Origin: Collinsella sp.
Lineage (GTDB): Bacteria > Actinomycetota > Coriobacteriia > Coriobacteriales > Coriobacteriaceae
Reading direction: 5' to 3'
DNA: 64,000 bases
NCBI GenBank assembly: GCA_031296755.1
Contig: JAUMMZ010000022.1
Span: 62,001-126,000, forward strand
Positions 35,072-42,940 of the stretch are shown one piece after another. The notes under the pieces were generated by a model, which was given only the letters and a program-made list of their open reading frames with translations, was not told the DNA's origin and made no database searches. Every line of letters starts with the position of its first letter. Within the stretch, counting starts at the first letter, position 1. A program made the position numbers and the translations under genes.

Positions 35072-35577
35072 GTGTATTGATCAGCAACGATGCCGAGCTC
35101 GATACGCTGCTCGACGCGCAGGAGGTAGAGCACATCTGCGAGGTCGTGCTTACCGCCGAGGGCGTTGAGCGTGAAGTTGAGATTTCCCTTTCGTATGTCG
35201 ACGAGGACGAGATGCACGAGCTCAACCACGAGTGGCGCGGTATCGACCGTACCACCGATGTCCTCTCGTTTGAATGCGACTCGGCCTTTGATGAGGATAT
35301 TCCCGCAGACAAGACGCTCGAGCTCGGCGATATCATCCTGGCCCCGCAGGTCATTGCCCGTCAGGCCCCCGGCTTTGGCAATAGCCCTGCCGACGAGTGC
35401 CGCCTGATGCTCGTGCATGGCATGCTGCACCTGCTGGGATATGACCATATTGAGGACGACGAGGCCGAGGTCATGGAGGCCCGTGAGGACGTCATCCTGC
35501 GCGATCTGGCGCTCGAGCGCGGCGAGGACCCCAAGCTGGTCCACGTCGGCCCCATCACCAACCACGCCCACGACTAG
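35068..35577 (+). CDS. ybeY: Endoribonuclease YbeY
   Basis: Zinc-dependent rRNA maturation/quality-control enzyme. 169 residues with the signature HGMLHLLGYDH (HxxxHxxxxxH) and the preceding RTTDVLSFE and GDIILAP motifs. TTG start overlaps the phoH stop (TTGA). Confidence 0.95.
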   Translation: MSVLISNDAELDTLLDAQEVEHICEVVLTAEGVEREVEISLSYVDEDEMHELNHEWRGIDRTTDVLSFECDSAFDEDIPADKTLELGDIILAPQVIARQAPGFGNSPADECRLMLVHGMLHLLGYDHIEDDEAEVMEAREDVILRDLALERGEDPKLVHVGPITNHAHD

Positions 35578-35586
35578 GAGCCGTCT

Positions 35587-35964
35587 ATGATTCCCGGATC
35601 GAACAAGGACCATCCGTCCTTCTTAAAGTCGTTCTCCTACGCCATGGAGGGCTTCGTCACCGCCGTCAAGACCGAGCGCAACATTAAGGTTATGCTCGCG
35701 GCGGGCGTTTGCACCGTCGTTGCCGGCTGCATTGTCGGCCTCGACATTGCCGAGTGGGCCACAGTTATCATCTGCTGTGGCTTGGTGATTCACGGCGAGC
35801 TGTGCAATACCGCTATGGAGGCGATCGTCGACCTGGCGACCCAGGAACTTCATCCGCTGGCAAAGCGTGCGAAGGATATCGCCGCCGCCTCCGTATACGT
35901 GCTTTCCATCACCGCCGCGATTGTGGGATTGCTGGTATTTGCCCACGCGCTCGACTTTATTTAG
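35587..35964 (+). CDS. dgkA: Diacylglycerol/undecaprenol kinase family membrane protein
   Basis: 125 residues with a short cytoplasmic N terminus, the helix SFSYAMEGFVTAVKTERNIKVM and three TM segments. The catalytic signature GELCNTAMEAIVDLA and LAKRAKDIAAASV are intact. Gram-positive homologues phosphorylate undecaprenol, which would link to uppS at 1.8 kb; the substrate here is inferred. Sits in the conserved ybeY-dgkA-era order. Confidence 0.93.
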   Translation: MIPGSNKDHPSFLKSFSYAMEGFVTAVKTERNIKVMLAAGVCTVVAGCIVGLDIAEWATVIICCGLVIHGELCNTAMEAIVDLATQELHPLAKRAKDIAAASVYVLSITAAIVGLLVFAHALDFI

Positions 35965-35976
35965 AAAGGGATTTCC

Positions 35977-37053
35977 ATGTCCGACAATATGCAGCCTATC
36001 GATGAAACTCTGGATGACGAGTCCCTGGATGCGGTGGATGCCGAAGCGGCCGAGGCATACGAGGAGATCGAGGAGTTCGACCCGTTTGAGGGCATGAGCG
36101 ACGAGGAGCTCGACGCCCTGTGCGACGAGGACGACAGCCTCGCGGGCTTTGGAGACGTTGAGCCCGGTTTCCGCAGCGGCTTCGTGGCCCTGGTCGGCCG
36201 CCCCAACGCCGGCAAGTCCACGCTGCTCAACGCCTGCTATGGCAAAAAGGTCGCCATCACCTCGCCTGTGGCCCAGACGACCCGCCGCCGCATGCGCGCC
36301 GTCGTCAACCGTCCCGGCTACCAGCTGGTCTTTGTCGATACCCCGGGTATTCACAAGCCCAAGGACGGCCTGGGGTCCGAGCTCAACAAGAGCGCGCTGT
36401 TCGAGCTGAACGATGTCGATGTCGTCGCGTTTTTGATTGATGCCACCAAACCGATCGGCAGGGGAGACGCCTGGGTTGCCGAGCGCGTCAAGAGCGCCCG
36501 TTCTAAGAAGGTCCTGGTGCTCACCAAGGCCGATGAGGCCGACCCCGCGCAGGTCATGGAGCAGCTTAAGGCAGCGCATGAGCTTATGGAATACGACGAC
36601 GAGATCGTGACCTCGTCGGTGAAGAACTTCAACGTCGACGCCTTCATCGAGACCGTTGCCCACTTTTTGCCCGAGGGCCCGCGTTGGTTCCCCGAGGACA
36701 TGGGTACCGACGCTTCCGATGAGACGCTCGTTGCCGAGTTTGTGCGCGAGAAGGTCTTGCGCCGCACCCGTGATGAGATCCCGCACTCCGTTGGCGTGAT
36801 CTGCGATGCGCTCGAGCAGACCAAGAAGGTGCTGCGCGTGCACGCCACCATTTACGTTGAGCGCGAGGGCCAAAAGGGCATCATCATCGGCAAGGGCGGC
36901 GAGATGATCAAGCATATCGGTATCGACGCCCGTCGCGATCTTGAGCGCATTTTTGGCACGCAGGTCTTTTTGGAGTTGGACGTGAAGGTCAAGGCCGGCT
37001 GGCGTGACGACGAGGCCCAGATTCGCCGCTTTGGCTATAACGCCGAGGACTAA
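35977..37053 (+). CDS. era: GTPase Era with acidic N-terminal extension
   Basis: GTPase for 30S subunit maturation. G1 GRPNAGKST begins near residue 74 instead of near 10, so there is an extra N-terminal tail of about 65 residues, very rich in Asp and Glu. G3 DTPGIHKP, G4 TKAD, and the C-terminal KH domain (IIIGKGGEMIKHIG) are normal. The start is ATG 35977 with AGAAAGGG upstream; no later in-frame start has a comparable site, so the extension is probably real. Confidence 0.95.
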   Translation: MSDNMQPIDETLDDESLDAVDAEAAEAYEEIEEFDPFEGMSDEELDALCDEDDSLAGFGDVEPGFRSGFVALVGRPNAGKSTLLNACYGKKVAITSPVAQTTRRRMRAVVNRPGYQLVFVDTPGIHKPKDGLGSELNKSALFELNDVDVVAFLIDATKPIGRGDAWVAERVKSARSKKVLVLTKADEADPAQVMEQLKAAHELMEYDDEIVTSSVKNFNVDAFIETVAHFLPEGPRWFPEDMGTDASDETLVAEFVREKVLRRTRDEIPHSVGVICDALEQTKKVLRVHATIYVEREGQKGIIIGKGGEMIKHIGIDARRDLERIFGTQVFLELDVKVKAGWRDDEAQIRRFGYNAED

Positions 37054-37068
37054 GGACGCGCGGCGCGC

Positions 37069-37818
37069 ATGGCAGGCTCCCGGACATATCGCACGAAAGT
37101 GCTCGTGCTCGATAAGACTAAGCTCAAAGAGACCGACCTGATCTTGACGATGCTTGACGAGCGGGGGCGGCAGGTTCGTGCCGTGGCAAAGGGCGCCCGC
37201 AAACCCGGCGGACGCCTGGCTGCGCGCTGCGAGCTGTTCTGTACGGTAGATATGCTGCTCGCACATGGACGGTCACTCGACGTGGTTTCCCAGGCCGAGC
37301 TTATGGAGGCGCCGCTCGGCGTTGCGCCCGATTACGAGACGACCTGCGCCGCAAGCGCGATCGCCGAGGTCGCGCGCGTGTGCTCGTTCGAGGACGCCGA
37401 GGACCCGTTTACCTTTGCCATCACGCAGCGAGCGCTTGCCCTGGTGGGCAGCGGGCTCGACACGGCGCATATGGATCTACTTGTGGCGGCATATGTCTTT
37501 AAGCTGCTGTCGCACGTTGGCTATCGACCCGATTTTTCGGCCTGCGTGCTGTGCGGAGACCCCATGCTGTCGTATTTTTCGCCCCAGGCGGGCGGCCTCA
37601 TGTGCGGGTCGTGCGCGTCGAGCGTTCCAGGTGCCGAACTGGTGTCGACCGGTGAGGCCGCATGGCTGCGCGCCCTCATGTCCATGACCTTCGATGCGCT
37701 TTTGGCCGAGCGAATCGACCCGCATACCGCAGCCTTTTTGCTGGGGCTTTCGCATGTTTGGGCTGCGACGCACACCGATCAGCGCCTCCGTGCGATGGAA
37801 TTCATGTTGGGTCGGTGA
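37069..37818 (+). CDS. recO: DNA repair protein RecO
   Basis: RecFOR pathway mediator that loads RecA onto SSB-coated DNA. 249 residues: N-terminal OB fold (KVLVLDKTKLKETDLILTML), KGARKPGGRLAA, and a helical domain with the zinc ligands CVLC and CGSC. Follows era as in many bacteria. Confidence 0.92.
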   Translation: MAGSRTYRTKVLVLDKTKLKETDLILTMLDERGRQVRAVAKGARKPGGRLAARCELFCTVDMLLAHGRSLDVVSQAELMEAPLGVAPDYETTCAASAIAEVARVCSFEDAEDPFTFAITQRALALVGSGLDTAHMDLLVAAYVFKLLSHVGYRPDFSACVLCGDPMLSYFSPQAGGLMCGSCASSVPGAELVSTGEAAWLRALMSMTFDALLAERIDPHTAAFLLGLSHVWAATHTDQRLRAMEFMLGR

Positions 37819-37844
37819 TGATGCGCAGGCGCGGGCTGCTTGTG

Positions 37845-37956
37845 GTAACATACCGACCTGTTGGTACCTCGACCTTGGTTGCTCGCTCCACCGGCGGCTT
37901 CCCAGTCCGAGGCGAATCGAGTCGCCCGATGGCGACGCAAAAAGAAAGGTGAAACA
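37845..37956 (+). promoter_or_regulatory. rpsO promoter -10 and leader
   Basis: TAACAT at 37845-37850 may be the -10. The leader of about 100 nt includes the hairpin GTCGCC-CGAT-GGCGAC (37921-37936) and an AAAGAAAGG ribosome binding site. S15 controls its own translation in several bacteria by binding the leader, so this is a candidate S15 site, but I cannot match it to a known leader class. Confidence 0.35.
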
Positions 37957-38235
37957 ATGACTGTTTCCAAAGAGCGCAAGGCGGAGCTGACTGCCCAGTT
38001 CGGTAACACCCCGGTCGACACCGGCAACCCCAAGGTTCAGGTCGCCATCCTGTCCGAGCGCATCAAGGAGCTGACCGAGCACATGAAGTCCCATCAGAAG
38101 GACTTCCACACCCGTCGTGGTCTGCTCATGCTCGTCGGTCGTCGTCGTCGTCTTCTCTCCTACATCAAGAAGAACGACATCGTCGAGTACCGTGAGCTCA
38201 TCAAGGCTCTGGGCATCCGCGACAACATCCAGTAG
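37957..38235 (+). CDS. rpsO: 30S ribosomal protein S15
   Basis: 92 residues: FGNTPVDTGNPKVQVAILSERI, LTEHMKSHQKDFHTRRGLL and GRRRRLLSYIKK are diagnostic. Central 16S rRNA-binding protein. ATG with AAAGAAAGG upstream. Followed by a terminator and then pnp, the classic rpsO-pnp arrangement. Confidence 0.97.
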   Translation: MTVSKERKAELTAQFGNTPVDTGNPKVQVAILSERIKELTEHMKSHQKDFHTRRGLLMLVGRRRRLLSYIKKNDIVEYRELIKALGIRDNIQ

Positions 38236-38250
38236 GATTTGTACATGCTA

Positions 38251-38281
38251 AGAGCGTCCTGCGCAGCGGGGCGCTCTTTTT
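38251..38281 (+). terminator. Terminator after rpsO
   Basis: A 9-bp stem (AGAGCGTCC with GGGCGCTCT, one G-U pair) followed by T5 at 38277-38281. Confidence 0.9.
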
Positions 38282-38348
38282 GTGTAAGGGCGCGAACAAT
38301 CACGCTCTGAAGCGTGGCGGGGGCAGGGGGCTCGCGTCACATGAGAAG

Positions 38349-38371
38349 CCCGCAGGCAAGGGGCCTGTGGG
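38349..38371 (+). promoter_or_regulatory. Hairpin just upstream of pnp ribosome binding site
   Basis: CCCGCAGGC (38349-38357) pairs with GCCTGTGGG (38363-38371), one G-U pair, ending a few bases before AAAGGAG. In E. coli pnp is autoregulated through a leader stem cut by RNase III; the position here is similar, the mechanism unproven. Confidence 0.4.
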
Positions 38372-38384
38372 GTAAAGGAGAACA

Positions 38385-40631
38385 ATGACACTCGTATCCA
38401 AGACCTTTGAGCTGTACGGCAAGACCTACACCTTTGAGTCGGGCGAGCTTGCCAAGCAGGCCACCGGCGCTTGCCTGGTCAAGCAGGGCGACACCACGAT
38501 GCTCGATACCGTGGTCGTCTCCAAGGAGCGCAAGAACTATGACTTCTTCCCGCTGACCGTCGACTTCAACGAGAAGATGTACGCTGCCGGCCGCATCCCG
38601 GGTGGCTACCTCAAGCGTGAGGGCCGTCCCAGCGAGAAGGCCACGCTCACCGCGCGCATGATCGACCGTCCGATTCGCCCGAGCTTCCCGGACGGCTTCC
38701 GCAACGAGGTGCACATCGTCGCTACCTCGCTTGTCGCCGACCAGGTCAACCCCTTTGACGTCATCAACGTCATGGGTGCTTCCCTGGCCATGACGCTCGG
38801 CGGCGTGCCCTTCGAGGGCCCGCTTGCCTGCGTGCGCATCGGCCGTAACGTGGAGACCGGCGAGTTTATCGTCAACCCCACCTACGAGGAGCGCGAGAAC
38901 TCCGATCTGGACTTGGAGCTGGGCGGCTCCGCCGACTTCATCTCGATGGTCGAGGCCGGCGCCGAGGAGATCTCTGAGGACGACATGCTCGCCGCCATGA
39001 AGTTTGGCCAGGAGGCCCTTGCTGCCTTCTGCCAGGCTCAGGATGAGTTCGTCGCCGAGTGGGAGCAGGTCAACGGCCCCATCGTCAAGAAGGAGTACCC
39101 GCTCGACCAGCCCGTCGAGGAGGTCCAGGAGCGCATCTTCGCCCACTACGACGAGATGGCAGCCGCCTTGCGCGACGCCGACAAGCTCTCCCGTATCGGC
39201 AAGGTCGAGGCTCTGAAGGAGTCCATCCGCGCCGAGTTCACCGAGGAGGAGCAGGCTGCTTGGGAGCGCGAGATCCCCGTGGCGCTCAAGAAGCTCGAGA
39301 AGAAGGCCATGCGTACTATGGTCGTCGAGACCGGCGAGCGCGTCGACGGCCGTGCCGCCGACGAGATCCGTCCCATCATGGTGAAGGACAACTACCTGCC
39401 GCTCGTTCACGGCTCCGGTCTGTTCCAGCGCGGCCAGACCCAGGTGCTCTCCGTCCTGTCGCTCGGCATGCTCAACGAGGGCCAGCGTCTGGATACCATC
39501 GAGCCCACCGAGGGCAAGCGCTACATGCACCACTACAACTTCCCGCCGTTCTGCACCGGCGAGACTGGCCGCATGGGCAGCCCCAAGCGTCGCGAGATCG
39601 GTCACGGCAATCTGGCAGAGCGCGCTCTGCTTCCGGTGCTTCCCGACGAGAACGAGTTCCCCTACGCCATCCGCGTCGTCTCCGAGGTCATGGAGTCCAA
39701 CGGCTCCTCTTCGATGGCTTCGACCTGCGGCTCCACGCTCGCCCTTATGGACGGCGGCGTGCCCATTAAGCGCCCGGTCTCCGGTATCGCCATGGGCCTG
39801 ATCCAGGAGGAGGGTAAGACCGTGGTCCTGTCCGACATCCAGGGTCTCGAGGACTTCCTGGGCGACATGGACTTTAAGGTCACCGGCACCACCGAGGGCA
39901 TCACCGCCCTGCAGATGGACAACAAGGCCACCGGCCTCACCTTCGACATCCTGGCCCGCGCCCTGCAGCAGGCCAAGGAGGGTCGCGCCTTCATCCTGCA
40001 GAAGATGCTCGATGTGATCCCCGAGCCGCGCCACACCACACGCAGCACCGCTCCGCGCATCGTCTCCATCCAGGTCCCGACCGACAAGATCCGCGACGTC
40101 ATCGGTTCCGGCGGTAAGGTCATCCGCGGTATTCAGGACGAGACCGGCGCTTCGGTCGACATCCAGGAGGACGGCACCGTCTTTGTCGGCGGCACCGGCG
40201 AGTCCGTGGACCAGGCCGTCGAGCGCATCAAGCTCATCATCAAGGTTCCCGAGCCGGGCGAGGAGTACACCGGTCGCGTGGTCTCCATCCAGCCCTTCGG
40301 CGCCTTCGTCAACCTGCTGCCCGGTAAGGACGGCCTGCTGCACATCTCTCGCGTCGCCAAGGGCCGCGTGGAGAAGGTCGAGGACGTCCTCAACGTGGGC
40401 GACGAGGTCAAGGTCGTCGTCATCGAGGTCGACGATCGTGGCAAGATCTCGCTTGATCGTCTGGATAAGCCCGAGGCCCCGGCTCGCGCCGAGGGTGCTT
40501 CTGAGGGCGACGGCGAGCACTTCCAGCGCCGTGAGCGTCCGCGTCGCGAGCGCTCCGAGCGCAGCGACCGTCCGCGCCGTCCCGGTGACAACGGAGGCCG
40601 CAAGCCTCGCCGTCACCACGACGCCGAGTAA
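38385..40631 (+). CDS. pnp: Polynucleotide phosphorylase
   Basis: 3'-to-5' phosphorolytic exoribonuclease. 748 residues: two RNase PH domains (the second with GSSSMASTCGSTLALMDGG), a linking helical domain, KH (IGSGGKVIRGIQDETGA), S1 (YTGRVVSIQPFGAFVNLLPG), and a basic Arg-rich tail of about 45 residues (RRERPRRERSERSDRPRR). The tail may bind RNA. RNase J (41.3 kb) and RNase Y (52.7 kb) are also in the window. Confidence 0.97.
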   Translation: MTLVSKTFELYGKTYTFESGELAKQATGACLVKQGDTTMLDTVVVSKERKNYDFFPLTVDFNEKMYAAGRIPGGYLKREGRPSEKATLTARMIDRPIRPSFPDGFRNEVHIVATSLVADQVNPFDVINVMGASLAMTLGGVPFEGPLACVRIGRNVETGEFIVNPTYEERENSDLDLELGGSADFISMVEAGAEEISEDDMLAAMKFGQEALAAFCQAQDEFVAEWEQVNGPIVKKEYPLDQPVEEVQERIFAHYDEMAAALRDADKLSRIGKVEALKESIRAEFTEEEQAAWEREIPVALKKLEKKAMRTMVVETGERVDGRAADEIRPIMVKDNYLPLVHGSGLFQRGQTQVLSVLSLGMLNEGQRLDTIEPTEGKRYMHHYNFPPFCTGETGRMGSPKRREIGHGNLAERALLPVLPDENEFPYAIRVVSEVMESNGSSSMASTCGSTLALMDGGVPIKRPVSGIAMGLIQEEGKTVVLSDIQGLEDFLGDMDFKVTGTTEGITALQMDNKATGLTFDILARALQQAKEGRAFILQKMLDVIPEPRHTTRSTAPRIVSIQVPTDKIRDVIGSGGKVIRGIQDETGASVDIQEDGTVFVGGTGESVDQAVERIKLIIKVPEPGEEYTGRVVSIQPFGAFVNLLPGKDGLLHISRVAKGRVEKVEDVLNVGDEVKVVVIEVDDRGKISLDRLDKPEAPARAEGASEGDGEHFQRRERPRRERSERSDRPRRPGDNGGRKPRRHHDAE

Positions 40632-40654
40632 CAGCCGTACATAAGCAGCTCAAC

Positions 40655-40684
40655 AAGGGCGACTCCTAAGGGGGTCGCCCTTTT
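40655..40684 (+). terminator. Terminator after pnp
   Basis: A 9-bp stem (40655-40663 with 40674-40682) and T4. Confidence 0.9.
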
Positions 40685-40709
40685 GCTATTCTCGGCGGGG
40701 CCGCAGGTA

Positions 40710-40792
40710 AAGTTTCCTGCTCTACAGTCCTGCTCGCACGGAGAGCATATTAAGTGCTTTCCTTTGCGTGCGGAACTCGCGATAAACTTCAT
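40710..40792 (-). repeat. Palindromic element, family 1, copy 1 (no extended arms)
   Basis: An 83-bp sequence whose outer 26 bp on each side are identical to the inverted copy 2 (40710-40735 to 41029-41054, and 40767-40792 to 40971-40996). The middle forms a hairpin (GGAGAGCA with TGCTTTCC) that differs in sequence from copy 2 but keeps its pairing. Ends are AAGTTT/AAACTT. Confidence 0.8.
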
Positions 40793-40947
40793 ATGCGTCC
40801 CTCCCGGGCGCAAGCAAAAGGGCTGGTTAATGCCGCTCGCTATTTAGTTAGACAGTCTATTCAGTAGTCAGATTACAGATCTGTAGATAGCCGCAGCAGC
40901 ATCTTCCCAGATAAAACCGACCAAAATAAACCTGTCTCTATTTGGCA
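40793..40947. other. Spacer between the two family-1 palindromic elements
   Basis: About 155 bp with no gene recognised. At its 3' end AAACCTG (40928-40934) can pair with CAGGTTT (40946-40952), overlapping the border of copy 2. Confidence 0.4.
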
Positions 40948-41080
40948 GGTTTCCCGTGGGGCGGGCACTGATGAAGTTTATCGCGAGTTCCGCACGAACA
41001 GGAGGCCACTTAATGTGGCCTCCGTCGTGAGCAGGACTGTAGAGCAGGAAACTTCATCAGTGCCCGCCCCACGGGAAACC
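40948..41080 (+). repeat. Palindromic element, family 1, copy 2, with perfect 32-bp terminal inverted repeats
   Basis: 133 bp. Positions 40948-40979 and 41049-41080 are perfect 32-bp inverted repeats. The centre contains a second hairpin, GGAGGCCAC (41001-41009) with GTGGCCTCC (41015-41023), nested in the first. Too small for a transposase; MITE- or REP-like. It lies about 190 bp before rnj. Confidence 0.85.
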
Positions 41081-41268
41081 GGCGGGATGGACCAGTTCAG
41101 ATGGGGCTTTGATGCATGGGTGGTCTGTTGGTGGGCAAATGGGTATCATACTGAGGTTACTGCGTCGACTCTATGATGCATGTTTGTACGTTCCCGGCGG
41201 TCGGTTTGCCAGAAGCGCCCCGCCGGTTGTTCCAGACCCGTTTCGAAGAAAGGAAACCACACTAACCT

Positions 41269-42939
41269 ATGGCAGCTAAAAAATCATCTCCCTTGAAGAT
41301 CATTCCGCTCGGTGGCCTTGACGGCATCGGCAAGAACATGACGGTCTTCGAGTGCGGCGACGACATGGTGCTCGTCGACGCCGGCCTCATGTTCCCGGAT
41401 GACTCCCAGCCCGGTATCGACCTGGTGCTTCCCGACTACACCTATGTTTTGGAGAACGAGGAAAAGCTCCGCGGTATCGTCGTTACCCACGGCCACGAGG
41501 ACCACACCGGTTCGCTTCCGTATCTGCTGCAGGACCTCAACAACAAGGTGCCCATCTTTTCGAGCAAGCTGACGCTTGGCTTTATCGAGGGTAAGCTTTC
41601 TGAGTTCCGCATCCGCGCACCCAAGTTCCGCGAGGTCAAGGGCGGCAGCCATGTCAACCTCGGCGGCATCTCGCTCGACTTCTTCTCGATGACGCACTCC
41701 ATCCCCGGCGCTCTGGGCGTGTTCATCCGCACCAATCAGGGCACCGTTATGCACACCGGCGACTTTAAGCTCGACCAGACGCCCATCGACGGCGTCACGC
41801 CCGACTATGCCGCTATCAGCCGCTTTGCCAAGCAGGGCATCGACCTGTTGCTGTCCGACTCCACCAATGCCACGGTTCCCGGCTTTACCAAGTCCGAGGC
41901 CGAGGTTGGTCCCAACCTGCTGCATGCCATCAAGAACGCCCCGGGTCGCGTGTTCGTCGCTTCGTTCTCGAGCCATATCCATCGTTTGCAGCAGATCTGC
42001 GATGCCGCCCGCAAGTGCGGCCGTAAGGTCGTTGTGACCGGTCGTTCCATGCTCACCAACACCCGCGTCGCGCGCGAGCTGGGCTACCTCAACATCGACG
42101 ATGCCGATATCATCGATGCCTTCGATATCGATAACCTGCCCGACGACAAGATCGTCGTCATGTGCACCGGTTCGCAGGGCGAGCCGCTGTCGGCCCTGTC
42201 CCGCATGGCCAATGGCGAGCACAAGACGCTCTCTATCCACGAGGGCGATACCGTCATCCTCTCGGCAACTCCCGTTCCCGGCAACGAGAAAGCCGTCCAG
42301 CAGGTCGTCAACAGCCTGGCCAAGCTCGGCTGCGACGTGTGGGATAAGAACCGCGCTCTTGTCCACGTCTCGGGCCACGGTAGCCAGGAGGAGCTCAAGC
42401 TCCTGATGGCCATGGCCAAGCCCACTTACTTTATGCCGGTTCACGGTGAGGCCGTGCATCTGCGCGCCCATGCCCAGCTTGCCCGCAAGATGGGCATCAA
42501 GGACGATCATATCTTTATCCTCGATAACGGCGACACGCTCGAGATGCGCGGCGGTATCGTCAAGCGCGGTACGCCCGTCGAGTCCGGCGTCGTCTACGTC
42601 GACGGCCTTCGTATCGGCGATACCGACCCCATCGTCTTGCGCGATCGTCAGAAGCTCGCCAATGACGGTATGGTTACCGCTGTTGCCATCGTCTCGCTTA
42701 AACACAAGAAGATCGAGGCCATCGAGTTCTCGGGCCGCGGCGTCTCGTTTGCCATCGACGACCAGTTCTCTGAGGATGCCTCCGCGTCCATCATGAAGAC
42801 GATCGAGAAGGGCAAGTTCAGCTTTACGAGCAGCGGTTCCGATGCTATTCGTAAGGCCGTGCGCGATTCGCTCTCTAACTTTATCTGGAGCCGTACGCGC
42901 ACCCGTCCGATGATCATCCCGGTCGTCATGGAGGTTTAG
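41269..42939 (+). CDS. rnj: Ribonuclease J
   Basis: Metallo-beta-lactamase/beta-CASP ribonuclease with 5'-to-3' exo- and endonuclease activity. 556 residues: metal motif THGHEDHTGSLPYLL, MTHSIPGALG, HTGDFKLD, beta-CASP motifs (LLSDSTNAT, CTGSQGEPLSAL, HVSGHGSQEELKLL, PVHGE). The ATG is some 15 nt from AAAGGAA, so initiation may be weak. The upstream 637 bp after pnp hold no gene but two palindromic elements. Confidence 0.96.
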   Translation: MAAKKSSPLKIIPLGGLDGIGKNMTVFECGDDMVLVDAGLMFPDDSQPGIDLVLPDYTYVLENEEKLRGIVVTHGHEDHTGSLPYLLQDLNNKVPIFSSKLTLGFIEGKLSEFRIRAPKFREVKGGSHVNLGGISLDFFSMTHSIPGALGVFIRTNQGTVMHTGDFKLDQTPIDGVTPDYAAISRFAKQGIDLLLSDSTNATVPGFTKSEAEVGPNLLHAIKNAPGRVFVASFSSHIHRLQQICDAARKCGRKVVVTGRSMLTNTRVARELGYLNIDDADIIDAFDIDNLPDDKIVVMCTGSQGEPLSALSRMANGEHKTLSIHEGDTVILSATPVPGNEKAVQQVVNSLAKLGCDVWDKNRALVHVSGHGSQEELKLLMAMAKPTYFMPVHGEAVHLRAHAQLARKMGIKDDHIFILDNGDTLEMRGGIVKRGTPVESGVVYVDGLRIGDTDPIVLRDRQKLANDGMVTAVAIVSLKHKKIEAIEFSGRGVSFAIDDQFSEDASASIMKTIEKGKFSFTSSGSDAIRKAVRDSLSNFIWSRTRTRPMIIPVVMEV

Positions 42940-42940
42940 T

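Noticed and set aside
40710..41080. CRISPR array or insertion sequence in the pnp-rnj gap
   Set aside because: There are only two inverted copies, with no regular spacers, no transposase frame and no cas genes; the structure fits small palindromic elements instead.
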